Assembly (NCBI GenBank): GCA_006226375.1
Contig: SBHC01000010.1
Coordinates: forward strand, 1 to 64,000
From: Deltaproteobacteria bacterium
GTDB taxonomy: Bacteria; Myxococcota_C; UBA6777
Direction of reading: 5' to 3'
DNA length: 64,000 bases
The notes below the pieces were generated by a model, which ran no database searches, had not been told where the DNA came from, and saw only the letters and a program-made list of their open reading frames with translations. The position numbers were made by a program, and so were the translations under genes. Numbering within the stretch: the stretch's first letter is position 1; every line of letters starts with the position of its first letter. Shown here one piece after another: positions 8,912 to 18,200 of the stretch.

Positions 8912-9922
8912 TTAGTTGTTGTCTGCAGGTTGTGGAGAGAGGGTGTTCAAGAGTTGCAGAACGTGTTCTTTGCCTTTGCTGTGTTGAATCTCGTCGTACA
9001 ACTCATAGCTCTTCCCAAACATAATCTTGGCGTCACCTGGTCGAGATCGAGCTTGCAGCAGCTTCCCAATACCAAGGTACACTCCAGCGGCACCTTCCGT
9101 GTGTTCTTTGGCTTCACAAAACGAGAGGCTTGCGAAGAACAACTCTTCGGCCTCCTGGAATCGCTCCAGCTCGAGATAGAGATTGCCCAAGGACGTTAAG
9201 GCATGGGCTCTTCCAACGGTTTGGAGAGACTCTCGGTAAAAGGCGAGGCTGGCTTCCATCATTGACACCGCGTAGCCTTGTTGAAGAACGTTGGCCTGCT
9301 CCAACGACTCCTTGCCGTTCTCATCTTTGGACAGCAACGATTGACCTTCTTGCTGCAGCTGTCCTGCTTTCTCAAGAAAGAGCTCACCCTCCTCGTACAT
9401 CGACAAGAGAATCAGGTGTGTTTGTAGCTCTTCGGAAGAAAAAGCCTGTGCTTCTTGCTCGGTATCGGCGAGAAAAGCCAGGGAGTTGATGAAAGCAATC
9501 TCCATTTGATCGTGATTGCCAGCTTTGTGGTGGAGCTTGCCCAGAAGGAGGTAAGCCAACCGACCGATTTCAACGTCGCCCTGCTCTTCTGCAGAGGATA
9601 GAAGACCAAACAACAACTCAATGGAGCTGTTTTGCCATTCTTCTTCCTGGCTATAGCAGTAACCCACGACAAGAGTGGCAAGATTTTGCAGGGTAGAGTC
9701 CACATGTTTGGTGATCAACAAGAGCTTCCCGCTAACAACAATCGCACCTGTCGTTTCACCCTGTCTTGCGTATTGCAGCGCAAGATCGAGCCCGTCAAGG
9801 AGAAAGTCGTTGTTGCCGACCGATGGATTCTTATCCACATACGCAAACAACTCTTGCGCCTCTGTGAAGCCGATGATGGCTGGCAAGTGCATTTGAAATT
9901 CGGGTAAGGGTTCACCTTCCAT
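8912..9922 (-). CDS. TPR-repeat protein
   Basis: The 336-residue product lacks a signal peptide. Helical repeats of about 34-40 residues run through most of it, most clearly near the C-terminus: HALTSLGNLYLELERFQEAE, then GVYLGIGKLLQARSRPGDAK, with the W/L-G-A/Y-F-A-P spacing of tetratricopeptide repeats. The protein is acidic and probably a cytoplasmic scaffold or a regulator acting through protein contacts. GAAGGAGAG sits seven bases before the ATG. It stands alone on its strand: a 259-nt spacer separates it from the lipoprotein gene downstream, and the M20 hydrolase gene upstream is divergent. Confidence 0.8.
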   Translation of the reverse strand: MEGEPLPEFQMHLPAIIGFTEAQELFAYVDKNPSVGNNDFLLDGLDLALQYARQGETTGAIVVSGKLLLITKHVDSTLQNLATLVVGYCYSQEEEWQNSSIELLFGLLSSAEEQGDVEIGRLAYLLLGKLHHKAGNHDQMEIAFINSLAFLADTEQEAQAFSSEELQTHLILLSMYEEGELFLEKAGQLQQEGQSLLSKDENGKESLEQANVLQQGYAVSMMEASLAFYRESLQTVGRAHALTSLGNLYLELERFQEAEELFFASLSFCEAKEHTEGAAGVYLGIGKLLQARSRPGDAKIMFGKSYELYDEIQHSKGKEHVLQLLNTLSPQPADNN

Positions 9923-10193
9923 GTGACTCTCTCCTTCGTTGGAAGCCTAAATTGCCCTCCCCTCATATCGACTCTTGCCCACAGAAACAAGAGGCCAACA
10001 CAAGAAGAAGGCAAGAAACAAGAGTTGATGCTTCGCCTGCCCCAACCCTTTGACAATCCTCCTCCTCTCAAAAAGGCTTGCTCTTTCTGCCTCATTCGGA
10101 TAGTATTATCTCCTTGTTTCTCCAAGAACTTTGCTTACAATGAGATGCATCGCAACTCCATGTAGGAGCAGCGAGCCCAATAGGAGAGGAATC

Positions 10194-11498
10194 ATGAGCC
10201 ATATCGAAACATCCACAACATCGAACGCAGCGGTCACAGAGGCATCCAGCAAAGGTGCTCACCTTCGGATTGACGGAGACCGCTTGTGGGACACCTTGAT
10301 GGAAATGGCCAAGATCGGACCTGGCGTAGCAGGGGGAAACAATCGCCAAACCCTCACCGACGAAGACGCTGAAGGTCGCGCTTTGTTCCAGAAATGGTGC
10401 GAGGCTGAAGGTCTCACCATGGGTGTAGACAAGATGGGGAACATGTTCTTCCGTCGAGAAGGAACCGATCCTTCCCTTAAGCCCGTCATGGTCGGCAGCC
10501 ACCTCGACACCCAACCCACAGGCGGCAAATACGACGGCGTTCTTGGCGTGTTGGCTGGCTTGGAGCTGGTTCGCACCCTGAACCAAAACAACGTAAAGAC
10601 CAAGCGACCCATCGTTGTGGTCAACTGGACCAACGAAGAGGGAACCCGCTTCTCTCCACCCATGCTTGCTTCGGGTGTGTTTGCTGGCATTCATACCCTG
10701 GAATGGGCTTACGCTCGCACCGACGCAGACGGAAAGAATGTTGGTGAAGAGCTTGAGCGCATCGGCTGGATTGGTGACGAAGAAGTCGGCGCACGAGACC
10801 TCGCTGCCTTCTTTGAGTTGCACATTGAACAAGGCCCCATCCTGGAAGATGAAAACGTTGATATCGGCGTCGTGACTCACGGTCAGGGACTCAACTGGCT
10901 GCAAGTGACCCTCAAAGGGAAAGAAGCCCACACAGGTTCCACTCCCATGCCGAAACGCGTCAACGCAGGCCTCGGTATGGCGAAAATCACCCAACTGGTG
11001 GATGAGATCGCATGGAGCCATGCGCCTCTCGCAGTAGGTGCCGTCGGGCACTGCGACGTGTATCCCAACTCACGCAACATCATCCCAGGCAAGGTGGTGT
11101 TCACCATCGACTTCCGACACCCCACCCAAGAAGTCATCGACGATATGGAAGCTCGACTCCGCCAAGGCGCCCAAGAGATCTGTGAAGAACTCGGCCTGCA
11201 AATGGAGATCGAACAATCTGGAAAGTTTGACCCTGTAGCCTTTGATGAAGGTTGTATCGCAGCGGTCCGCCGCTCCGCTCAAAAGCTTGGATACTCCCAT
11301 CGCGATCTGGTCTCAGGTGCAGGCCACGACGCATGCTGGCTCAACCGTGTCGCTCCCACTTCCATGATTATGTGCCCGTGTGTGGATGGCCTGTCCCACA
11401 ACGAAGCTGAAGAGATCTCACCGGAGTGGGCAACAGCAGGAGCCAATGTTCTCCTCCACGCCGTTCTCGAAACCGCAGAGATTGTAGACGTCGGCTAA
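10194..11498 (+). CDS. M20-family N-carbamoyl-L-amino-acid hydrolase / amidohydrolase
   Basis: I place the start at ATG 10194 (MSHIETST), because TAGGAGAGGA lies just before it, rather than at earlier in-frame starts. The 434-residue protein shows the metal-site order of the hydantoinase/carbamoylase branch of peptidase family M20: GSHLDTQPTGGKYDG (His and Asp), NEEGTRF (Glu), HIEQG (His), and GLSHNE near the C-terminus (His). The dimerisation lid and the GxGHDA stretch are also present. Such enzymes remove carbamoyl or ureido groups from N-carbamoyl amino acids or allantoate with two divalent metal ions in the cytoplasm. The exact substrate cannot be told from the sequence. No hydantoinase or purine-catabolism gene is next to it. 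Confidence 0.92.
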   Translation: MSHIETSTTSNAAVTEASSKGAHLRIDGDRLWDTLMEMAKIGPGVAGGNNRQTLTDEDAEGRALFQKWCEAEGLTMGVDKMGNMFFRREGTDPSLKPVMVGSHLDTQPTGGKYDGVLGVLAGLELVRTLNQNNVKTKRPIVVVNWTNEEGTRFSPPMLASGVFAGIHTLEWAYARTDADGKNVGEELERIGWIGDEEVGARDLAAFFELHIEQGPILEDENVDIGVVTHGQGLNWLQVTLKGKEAHTGSTPMPKRVNAGLGMAKITQLVDEIAWSHAPLAVGAVGHCDVYPNSRNIIPGKVVFTIDFRHPTQEVIDDMEARLRQGAQEICEELGLQMEIEQSGKFDPVAFDEGCIAAVRRSAQKLGYSHRDLVSGAGHDACWLNRVAPTSMIMCPCVDGLSHNEAEEISPEWATAGANVLLHAVLETAEIVDVG

Positions 11499-11662
11499 CA
11501 ACGAACCAACCCCACCTCTTCTTCCCACAACTTCACCAACCTGCTCACAAACAGCTTTTCTTCTCTGATACTCACCTTTCAGAACAAATCCAAGATCTCG
11601 TAAACATCGGTTCTTTATCAACACACCACACTTCTCTCCTAACCATTTGTGCAAAAAAAATC

Positions 11663-11689
11663 TTGACAGAACACTTGTTCGATTATAAA
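11663..11689 (+). promoter_or_regulatory. Sigma70-like promoter with embedded inverted repeat
   Basis: TTGACA at 11663-11668 and TATAAA at 11684-11689 lie in an AT-rich stretch about 120 nt before the lipoprotein gene at 11810. The 15-nt spacer is short, although TAAACG or ATAAAC at spacing 16-17 could serve instead. The spacer contains GAACACTTGTTC, with inverted arms GAACA/TGTTC, at 11669-11680, placed so that a bound repressor would block polymerase. It has the GAAC-N4-GTTC form of some LexA boxes, but this single match is weak evidence. The remainder of the 311-nt gap shows a second small palindrome, CATTCG-CT-CGAATG, and no coding remnant. Confidence 0.4.
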
Positions 11690-11809
11690 CGGAATATGCT
11701 TTTATTGAACGATCGATTTAAATAAAAGACTCCGTAAACCATTCGCTCGAATGAATGACCACTCGGGCTGATGGATGGACTCACCACCTGTTTTGTTGGG
11801 AGGCTCACA

Positions 11810-13009
11810 ATGAGAGCAAGACTATCGATGAGCATGTTTCTGGGTATCATTTGCACCTTGGTACTTATTCAGGCATGTGGCCCAGGCTCTGACCAATCAT
11901 CATCGGATGCGGGAGAATCAAAAGAGGTTGTGACAGCACAAGAACCTCAAGCCGAGCCCACCTCTTCAACTCAGCAAGAAACAACACAGGGGGAAGAGAA
12001 GGCAAGTCCAGCAGAAGAACCCCAAGCTCAAGACGGAGGAGCGGAAGCAGTACCTACGCCAGAAGCATCCAACCAAGAGCAGGGTACTAGTGTTGAGGAG
12101 AACACACCGGAACAAAGTCCACCAACCAATCCAGTCACCATCGACAACTTAACGCAAAAGATCGCTGAGGGTATATGCGGAGCGTTGTTTCGTTGCTGCA
12201 ACAAAGATAGTGTTAACTTTTACTTTTCTCCGTACAAGAACAGCCCCAACCTTCCGGAGTTCTCGAAAAAGCTGCCGCCAGAGGTACCGCTTGACGCGCA
12301 AAGCTGCCCAGCTTTGGTCAAAGCAATGATTGATGTTGTACCTTTTGGAGATTGGATCAAAGCGTCGAAAGAGGGCCTTGTCACCTTCCAGGCAGCAGAA
12401 GCACAAACGTGCCTGGATGCTTTAAAGAATGCCACCTGTGGAACCCAAATTCGGGCAGCGCTCTTTGATTCAACCTGTTTTGGTTTCAGCCCTCCAGGAG
12501 GAGGAGATCTACAACGCAAGATGTTTAAGCGGACAACCGCACCTGGAGGGAAATGTGTTGTGATTCGAGACGGTGTAGGTTCGGGGTTCTTTGGAAGTTG
12601 CAATCCAAAGCAAGGCTTCTGTTGTTACCCTGACTCTTCAGGAGATCCTAGCAAGTGTAGTTACCCAAAGACAGGCTCCAAAGGGGTTTGCAAGCAAGCT
12701 GCTGCTGAAGGAGAGTCTTGCAAGTCTCTTCCGCCCATCCAAGTGTGTGCCACAGGATTGAGTTGTGATTCTGGCACCCGCCAGTGTGTCGCTCCCAGCA
12801 ACGCAACTTTACAACAAGGAGACGTCTGCGCAGACAAGAGCTACAACCTGTTGGGTACATGCAAGGACAGTTGGTGTGATATCACAGGCTCAAAGAAGTG
12901 TGAACCTCTCAAAGCTGACAACGAAAAGTGCCTGGGTTCCTTTGAATGCAAAAGCCAGTCATGCAACAAAGATACTTGTGGAGCATCCCCCATCTGCAAT
13001 GCTCCATAA
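11810..13009 (+). CDS. Cys-rich lipoprotein
   Basis: ATG 11810 follows GGGAGG at a normal distance and begins MRARLSMSMFLGIICTLVLI followed by QAC, so the lipobox Cys is residue 23. Residues about 25-115 are a disordered linker of Glu, Gln, Pro, Ser and Thr. The rest is Cys-rich: a helical segment EGICGALFRCCNKDS, then several short knots such as GFCCYPDSSGDPSKCSYP, GESCKSL, CATGLSCDSGTRQC and CLGSFECKSQSCNKDTC. The architecture, a flexible stalk with disulphide modules, is common for surface lipoproteins in Myxococcota. The function is unknown. The gene ends 14 nt before a convergent SDR gene. Confidence 0.85.
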   Translation: MRARLSMSMFLGIICTLVLIQACGPGSDQSSSDAGESKEVVTAQEPQAEPTSSTQQETTQGEEKASPAEEPQAQDGGAEAVPTPEASNQEQGTSVEENTPEQSPPTNPVTIDNLTQKIAEGICGALFRCCNKDSVNFYFSPYKNSPNLPEFSKKLPPEVPLDAQSCPALVKAMIDVVPFGDWIKASKEGLVTFQAAEAQTCLDALKNATCGTQIRAALFDSTCFGFSPPGGGDLQRKMFKRTTAPGGKCVVIRDGVGSGFFGSCNPKQGFCCYPDSSGDPSKCSYPKTGSKGVCKQAAAEGESCKSLPPIQVCATGLSCDSGTRQCVAPSNATLQQGDVCADKSYNLLGTCKDSWCDITGSKKCEPLKADNEKCLGSFECKSQSCNKDTCGASPICNAP

Positions 13010-13023
13010 GTGTTGCGAACCTC

Positions 13024-13905
13024 TCAGTCACCCTCGTAAGGAGGGTCACCGGGAGAGCGATAGGAATCCATGGGACTCCGCACAGCATCACTTCCGTAGT
13101 AACGACCGTTTCCTTCCAACTCACCAAACAACAGAAACATGGGAGCTTTTGTCCCGGCGATCGGAGGCTTCATTCCCAACTCCGTCGGCGTTTGCCCCGA
13201 AGACTCTGCATAATGACGCGTCAGATCCGTTTCAATGAAACCCGGAGTGCAAGCGTTCACTTGCAGAGAAGGATTCTCGTTGGCTAGCATTAAGGTATAG
13301 CTATTGGCCAAAGCTTTCGAGAAGCCATAGGCCCGACCGTCCCAGAGTCCGCGTGTTTCAAACGCTTTATCGTTGCCCTCCAAAGGAAGACACTCCTCGA
13401 TCAAGGCAGAAATCTCTGACCACGTCACATCCTTCTTCAAAAAGAACAACTGCTTCTCTTGGCTGCAGAGGTTCACGAAGTTCGGTCCCGACGCAGAGGA
13501 GACAATGACAACACGACCTTGAGGCTGAAGCAGCCGAAGGAACGCAGAACAAACACGGTGAATACCAAGAACGTTCACATTGAGCACCTGCTGAAGCGAA
13601 CCCTGGCCAATCCCCGCGTTGTTGACCACACCATACAGTGGCGTATCTTCCGATGAAGAAAGCTCTCTTACCTTTGCAGCTGCTTGGGTCACAGACTCAT
13701 CTTGGGAAACATCCAACTCCACAACCTCAATGCGTTCGCCCCAGGTAGATTGCTTTGCAACTAGCTTGGCCTTTGCGTCTTGACCACGTCCAGCGTCACG
13801 GGAGCCCAAGAACAAAAAGGTATCCTCAGCATGTGTTAAGATAGCTTCTGCCAGAGCAAAGCCAATCCCTTTGTTGGCTCCAGTTACCAATATGCGCTTC
13901 ATCAT
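13024..13905 (-). CDS. Short-chain dehydrogenase/reductase
   Basis: The 293-residue protein begins MMKRILVTGANKGIGFALAE, the glycine-rich NAD(P)-binding TGxxxGIG motif of classical SDRs. It continues with VELDVSQ (adenine-side Asp), NNAGIG, VSSASG (catalytic Ser region) and YGFSK (catalytic Tyr and Lys of YxxxK), then the CTPGFIETDL segment. Between Ser and Tyr there is a long insert of about 45 residues, as in carbonyl-reductase-type SDRs. It probably reduces a carbonyl with NADPH in the cytoplasm; the substrate is unknown. AAGGAGAG precedes the tandem ATGs at complement 13905 and 13902. The M23 peptidase gene lies 26 nt upstream on the same strand, so the two are likely co-transcribed. Confidence 0.9.
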   Translation of the reverse strand: MMKRILVTGANKGIGFALAEAILTHAEDTFLFLGSRDAGRGQDAKAKLVAKQSTWGERIEVVELDVSQDESVTQAAAKVRELSSSEDTPLYGVVNNAGIGQGSLQQVLNVNVLGIHRVCSAFLRLLQPQGRVVIVSSASGPNFVNLCSQEKQLFFLKKDVTWSEISALIEECLPLEGNDKAFETRGLWDGRAYGFSKALANSYTLMLANENPSLQVNACTPGFIETDLTRHYAESSGQTPTELGMKPPIAGTKAPMFLLFGELEGNGRYYGSDAVRSPMDSYRSPGDPPYEGD

Positions 13906-13931
13906 CTCTCCTTGTTCTCTATCGGTACAGT

Positions 13932-14909
13932 TTACAGATCGTCGACAAACGCAAGACCGTCAAAGTCTTCGTGAGAGAAAGGCAGATCCAGTCGCGGCTC
14001 TCGGGGGTATGTCTCATCGTAAAGGTTGACGCGTCGAGAAAAGCGAGTGGGATAATAATTCATCTCAATGATGGTTTCAGCGGCTTGGGTTGCGACGTCA
14101 TCGATAGCTTGCAAACGCTCTCGTACCTTCGGAGTTTTGCAAACATCCAGCGCCTCTTGAATCGCTTCTTCTCGGTAGACCGAGGGCGAGAAGGAAGACT
14201 CCTCGCTCGCTTCTCCAAGCCATGACGTGGGCAAGGTCCCACCGCACCACAAAGAAGCTTCTTCCCCGTAAGGAAAAGGGTCGATCGGTTCGCAGTTCAA
14301 CCAAACGTTAAAATGGATATGAGGCACACCAAAAGGAAAGGTGACCAACGCATCCAAGCCGCTGTACCCCGACAGCGCGATAACTTGCCCTCTGGAGACA
14401 ACATCGCCCGTTTGAACCAAGCTACGAGCGAGGTGAGCATAACAGGTCATTAAGCCTCTGCCGTGATCGACAAACACCTTCAGTCCACCCCGGTTGAACT
14501 CGGACTTCACACACACCACCACACCCGGAGCCGCTGTGAGGACATTTGTGCCAATCGGTATGGAGAAGTCCGTTCCGTTGTGACTGTCGTAGGTCAGCTT
14601 TCGGCCTCGAAAGTCCAGCAGCTGGGTCTTTTTGACAGACCACCCGTCCTCAATCGGAGTTTGGCGATGATTGAACAAGTTCGTAACGAGCACTTTGCCC
14701 TTCACAGGCTGACGACCCATCCAAAGAGGGATCGCGTACCTTGGCCTCAACTGTGAGAGACTCGATAGACCAAAGCGAGAAGGTGGGACGTCTTCTTCCC
14801 CACGCAGCGCGATCTTTGTTTGCCTCCAGCGTTCCCGCCAGGGAGACAGCCCCATCACATCTGCAAACAACCGTAGCTTCTTCGTCTTCTGTAGCTCGTT
14901 TGAACTCAA
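13932..14909 (-). CDS. M23-family metallopeptidase domain protein, no signal peptide
   Basis: The central region (about residues 95-215) is a LytM/M23 beta-lytic fold: HNGTDFSIPIGT supplies the first His and the Asp, and PHIHFNVW supplies the HxH metal ligands. Sequences such as VFVDHGRGLMTCYAHLARSL and GDVVSRGQVIALSGYSG are classic for the family. Such enzymes cut peptide cross-links in peptidoglycan. There is no signal peptide, which is odd for a wall enzyme. The first start available is a TTG at complement 14909 (AGAGG ten bases upstream), and an ATG 18 codons later (MGLSPWRERW) is an alternative. The C-terminal 100 residues are acidic and unassigned. It precedes the SDR gene by 26 nt. Confidence 0.82.
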   Translation of the reverse strand: MSSNELQKTKKLRLFADVMGLSPWRERWRQTKIALRGEEDVPPSRFGLSSLSQLRPRYAIPLWMGRQPVKGKVLVTNLFNHRQTPIEDGWSVKKTQLLDFRGRKLTYDSHNGTDFSIPIGTNVLTAAPGVVVCVKSEFNRGGLKVFVDHGRGLMTCYAHLARSLVQTGDVVSRGQVIALSGYSGLDALVTFPFGVPHIHFNVWLNCEPIDPFPYGEEASLWCGGTLPTSWLGEASEESSFSPSVYREEAIQEALDVCKTPKVRERLQAIDDVATQAAETIIEMNYYPTRFSRRVNLYDETYPREPRLDLPFSHEDFDGLAFVDDL

Positions 14910-15027
14910 CCTGTTCTTGCCTCTTGTTCTGCGATTTTCTTATTCTTGAAAAGTAGCCACCGAAGGACCACACCCGATTCGTACATGGAGCCTGACAAGT
15001 CAATGGCAACTGACAACCTCAGCATTA

Positions 15028-15207
15028 TCATCGCTTCGTAGGTTGTTGCAACTTCAAAGATGGACACTGTCGTAGCAAAAACTGCTGAAGCCCGGTCAGG
15101 TCATCTGTGTTAATAAGATCCACACCCTCCTCAAGCAAAGTCTTCCACAGACGCTGCCGGTTGAAGGTTCGTCCATCAGGCATGTGCCCTCTTAGAGAGA
15201 TAAGGTC
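15028..15207 (-). pseudogene. C-terminal fragment of a PI-PLC/GDPD-type phosphodiesterase
   Basis: A minus-strand frame bounded by TGA at complement 15208-15210 and TGA at 15028-15030 encodes about 59 residues, including NRQRLWKTLLEEGVDLINTD followed by DLTGLQQFLLRQ. That is the end of the TIM barrel of phosphatidylinositol-PLC-like and glycerophosphodiester phosphodiesterase-like proteins, where WxxLLxxGVDxINTDD is the last strand and helix. The rest of the enzyme is missing, as the region upstream carries a stop and then the start of the next, plus-strand gene. I see no promoter or start of its own. The remainder of the gap (14910-15027 and 15208-15290) holds nothing I recognise. Confidence 0.6.
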
Positions 15208-15290
15208 TCAGGCTGCTTGCCAAAACCGCTTACCTTTTTTATTCTCCTCGTGGTGAAAGAATCTTTCAAGCGTTGTAGGAGTCTGCGTCC

Positions 15291-18200
15291 ATGTATCGTA
15301 CTTTGCATGTGAGCCTGGTCTTGGTGTTTCTTGTGTTACTGGGGTGCTCCCAGGCCCCAGAGAAGCTTTGCAACAAAGATGAGATCTGTGGCAAAGGACA
15401 GATCTGCGTCCAGGGAACCTGTCTGGAAGGTTGCCGTGAAAGCAAACAGTGTGAGGCTGGACAAACATGCTTAGAGAGCAAGTGCGTCGCCAACGTTTGC
15501 AAGCTAGGAGACAAACGCGATTGCTACACAGGCGTCCCTGCAACCCAAGACAAAGGCCCATGCCGAGGTGGGTTCCAGCTTTGCTTGCCCGATGGTAGCG
15601 GCTGGTCCCCCTGCTACGAACAGACCATTCCTGTGGCAGAGATCTGCGATGGGACAGACAACGATTGCGACGGAGAGATCGACGAGAAGCTGATTTGCGA
15701 CTGCCAAGAAGGAGACTCTCGACGTTGCTACACAGGCCCTCTGGACTCCGTCCAACAAGGCTTATGCCGTGCTGGGATTCAGTATTGCACCAGCCAACGT
15801 CGATGGGGCGCTTGCCTCGATCAGGTTCGACCCCGACGTGAGATCTGCGACGGCCTGGACAACGACTGCAACGGCCGGATCGACGACCAGATCAGCTGCG
15901 ATTGCGAACCCGGCGCCACCCGTGAATGCTACTCAGGACCGGATGGAACGGCCGGCGTAGGCCTCTGCCAGAAAGGCAATCAGGTCTGCAACCCTGAGCG
16001 CAAGTGGGAAGCCTGCCAGGGACAGGTATTGCCTGTTCTCGAAGAAAGCCCTGGGGGCGACCTGATCTGCAATGGCCTGGATGAAAATTGTGACGGCCAC
16101 GCCGACAACGTCTCAGGAACTCAAGAACCGCTCAAAAAGCGATGTTACTCCGGTCCTCCAGGAACAGCCGTCGCGCCTTGCCAACAAGGACTCTCCACCT
16201 GCGTGGATCGAAAATGGAGCGCATGCCAGGGAGAGGTCGTTCCCTTGGATGAAACCTGCAACGGCAAAGACGACGACTGCAATGGAAAGATCGATGACCT
16301 CAAACCCATCCCCTGCTTTGAAGGCAAAACAGGATGCTTGCAGGTTGGAGATACCTACCAATGCAAAGGCAATTGCTCGGTTGGCTTAAAGCGATGCGAG
16401 CAAGGCCAATGGACCGACTGCCAGGGACAAACACTGGCTGCAGCGGAAGAGAAATGTGGCGACGGTCTCGACAACGACTGCAATGGCGCCGTCGATGAAC
16501 AATGTGTCTGCACTGAAGGACAAAAGCAGGCTTGCTACACAGGTCCAAACGACACCCGGAGCAAGGGTGAGTGCAAGGAAGGAGAACAAGTCTGTAGCAA
16601 CAACGCATGGAGCGCATGCTCCAAGGTTGTGCTTCCCCAAGCCGAAGTGTGCAATGGAAAAGATGACAACTGCGATGGAACAGTCGACAACATCACAGAC
16701 TTGGGCAAGTCCTGTGTTGACACCCAGCGCAAAGGAGAGTGCAGCCGAGGGACCACCCGATGCAAAGAGAGTCAACCGGGACAATGGACCCAAGCTTGCG
16801 AACCCACCGTCCAACCAGGGACAGAGGTCTGCAATGGCAAGGACGACGACTGTGACGGCGTCATCGATAACATTGCCAGTTACAAACAAGCCTGCTTGCG
16901 CTCCCAAGAGAAAGGAAACTGCCAACAGGGACAATGGCTTTGTGTTCTCAACGGCACCACGATCGAAAAGACATGCCAACCCATCAAACCTGCCAAAGCA
17001 GAGATTTGCAACGGCGAAGACGACAACTGCGATGGCATCGTCGATAACATCGGCACCCCCTGCATTGTGAACAACCAGTCAGGCAACTGCCAGTACGGCC
17101 GAACCCTGTGTCAACGTGTACAAAAAGGGACCAGCTATGTATGGGAGTCCAAGTGCCAGCCGGCCCCTTCCCTCCCGGAGATCTGCAACGGCCAAGACGA
17201 CGACTGCAACGGCACGATCGATGACATCAAAGACTTGGGAGCGGCCTGCTCCGATAGCACCCGGAAAGGCAACTGCGCCACAGGAAAATGGGCTTGCGTC
17301 ACAACATCACAAGGCACCAACAAAACCTGTCTGCCCGCGGTGTCACCCACTGCCGAGATCTGCAACGGTCAAGATGACGACTGTGACGGACTCTCCGACA
17401 ACTTAAGTGGTACCTGTGCTGTGAAGGATCCAAAGATACAGGGAAGCTGCCGCCAAGGTATCAGAACTTGCACTTACAACACAACACAGAAAGCCTGGGA
17501 AGAGCAGTGCCAAGCCAAAGCTCCAGGAACAGAGGTATGCAACGGTCTGGACGACAACTGCAATGGCACCGTCGACGATGTACAAGGAGCCGGCCAACCT
17601 TGTGTTGACACAAACAAACTGGGAGCCTGTAGAGCTGGTGTGACCCAGTGCCAAAACGGAAAGGTGGAGTGTATCCCCAAGAACCCCCAACCGTTGAATG
17701 AATCATGCAACAACGAAGATGACGACTGTGACGGCAAAGTCGACAATGGGATAGCGGCGCGCCCCTGCCAAACCCCCTGCGGCCAAGGAACCGAGACCTG
17801 CCGCCAGGGACAATGGATCAACTGCACCGCCCAAGTGCCAGTACCCGAGGGAACAAGCTGCAACGGGAAAGACGACGACTGCGACGGAATCACCGACAAC
17901 TTTGGCCCCTGCACTCTGACATCCGTCAAAGGCAACTGCGCCCAGGGAGAAAAACGTTGCAACAGCCAAAACCAGATTGTGTGCACGCAGATCTTGACGC
18001 CCGTGTTGGAGATTGGATGCAACGGCAAAGATGATGACTGCGACGGGAGCATCGATGAGACCTTCCCCCACACAGGCAAACTTTGTGTCTTGACTGCCGG
18101 GAATGGAACGTTGGGATACGTCACGTGTCAGGCTGGTAATATCGTGTGCATCCCCCCACCCAACACCCAAGAAAGCTGGCTACCTCCAGGCACATACACC

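Noticed and set aside
10131..10193. 21-codon 5' extension of the M20 hydrolase
   Set aside because: No ribosome site before it; TAGGAGAGGA is directly upstream of ATG 10194.
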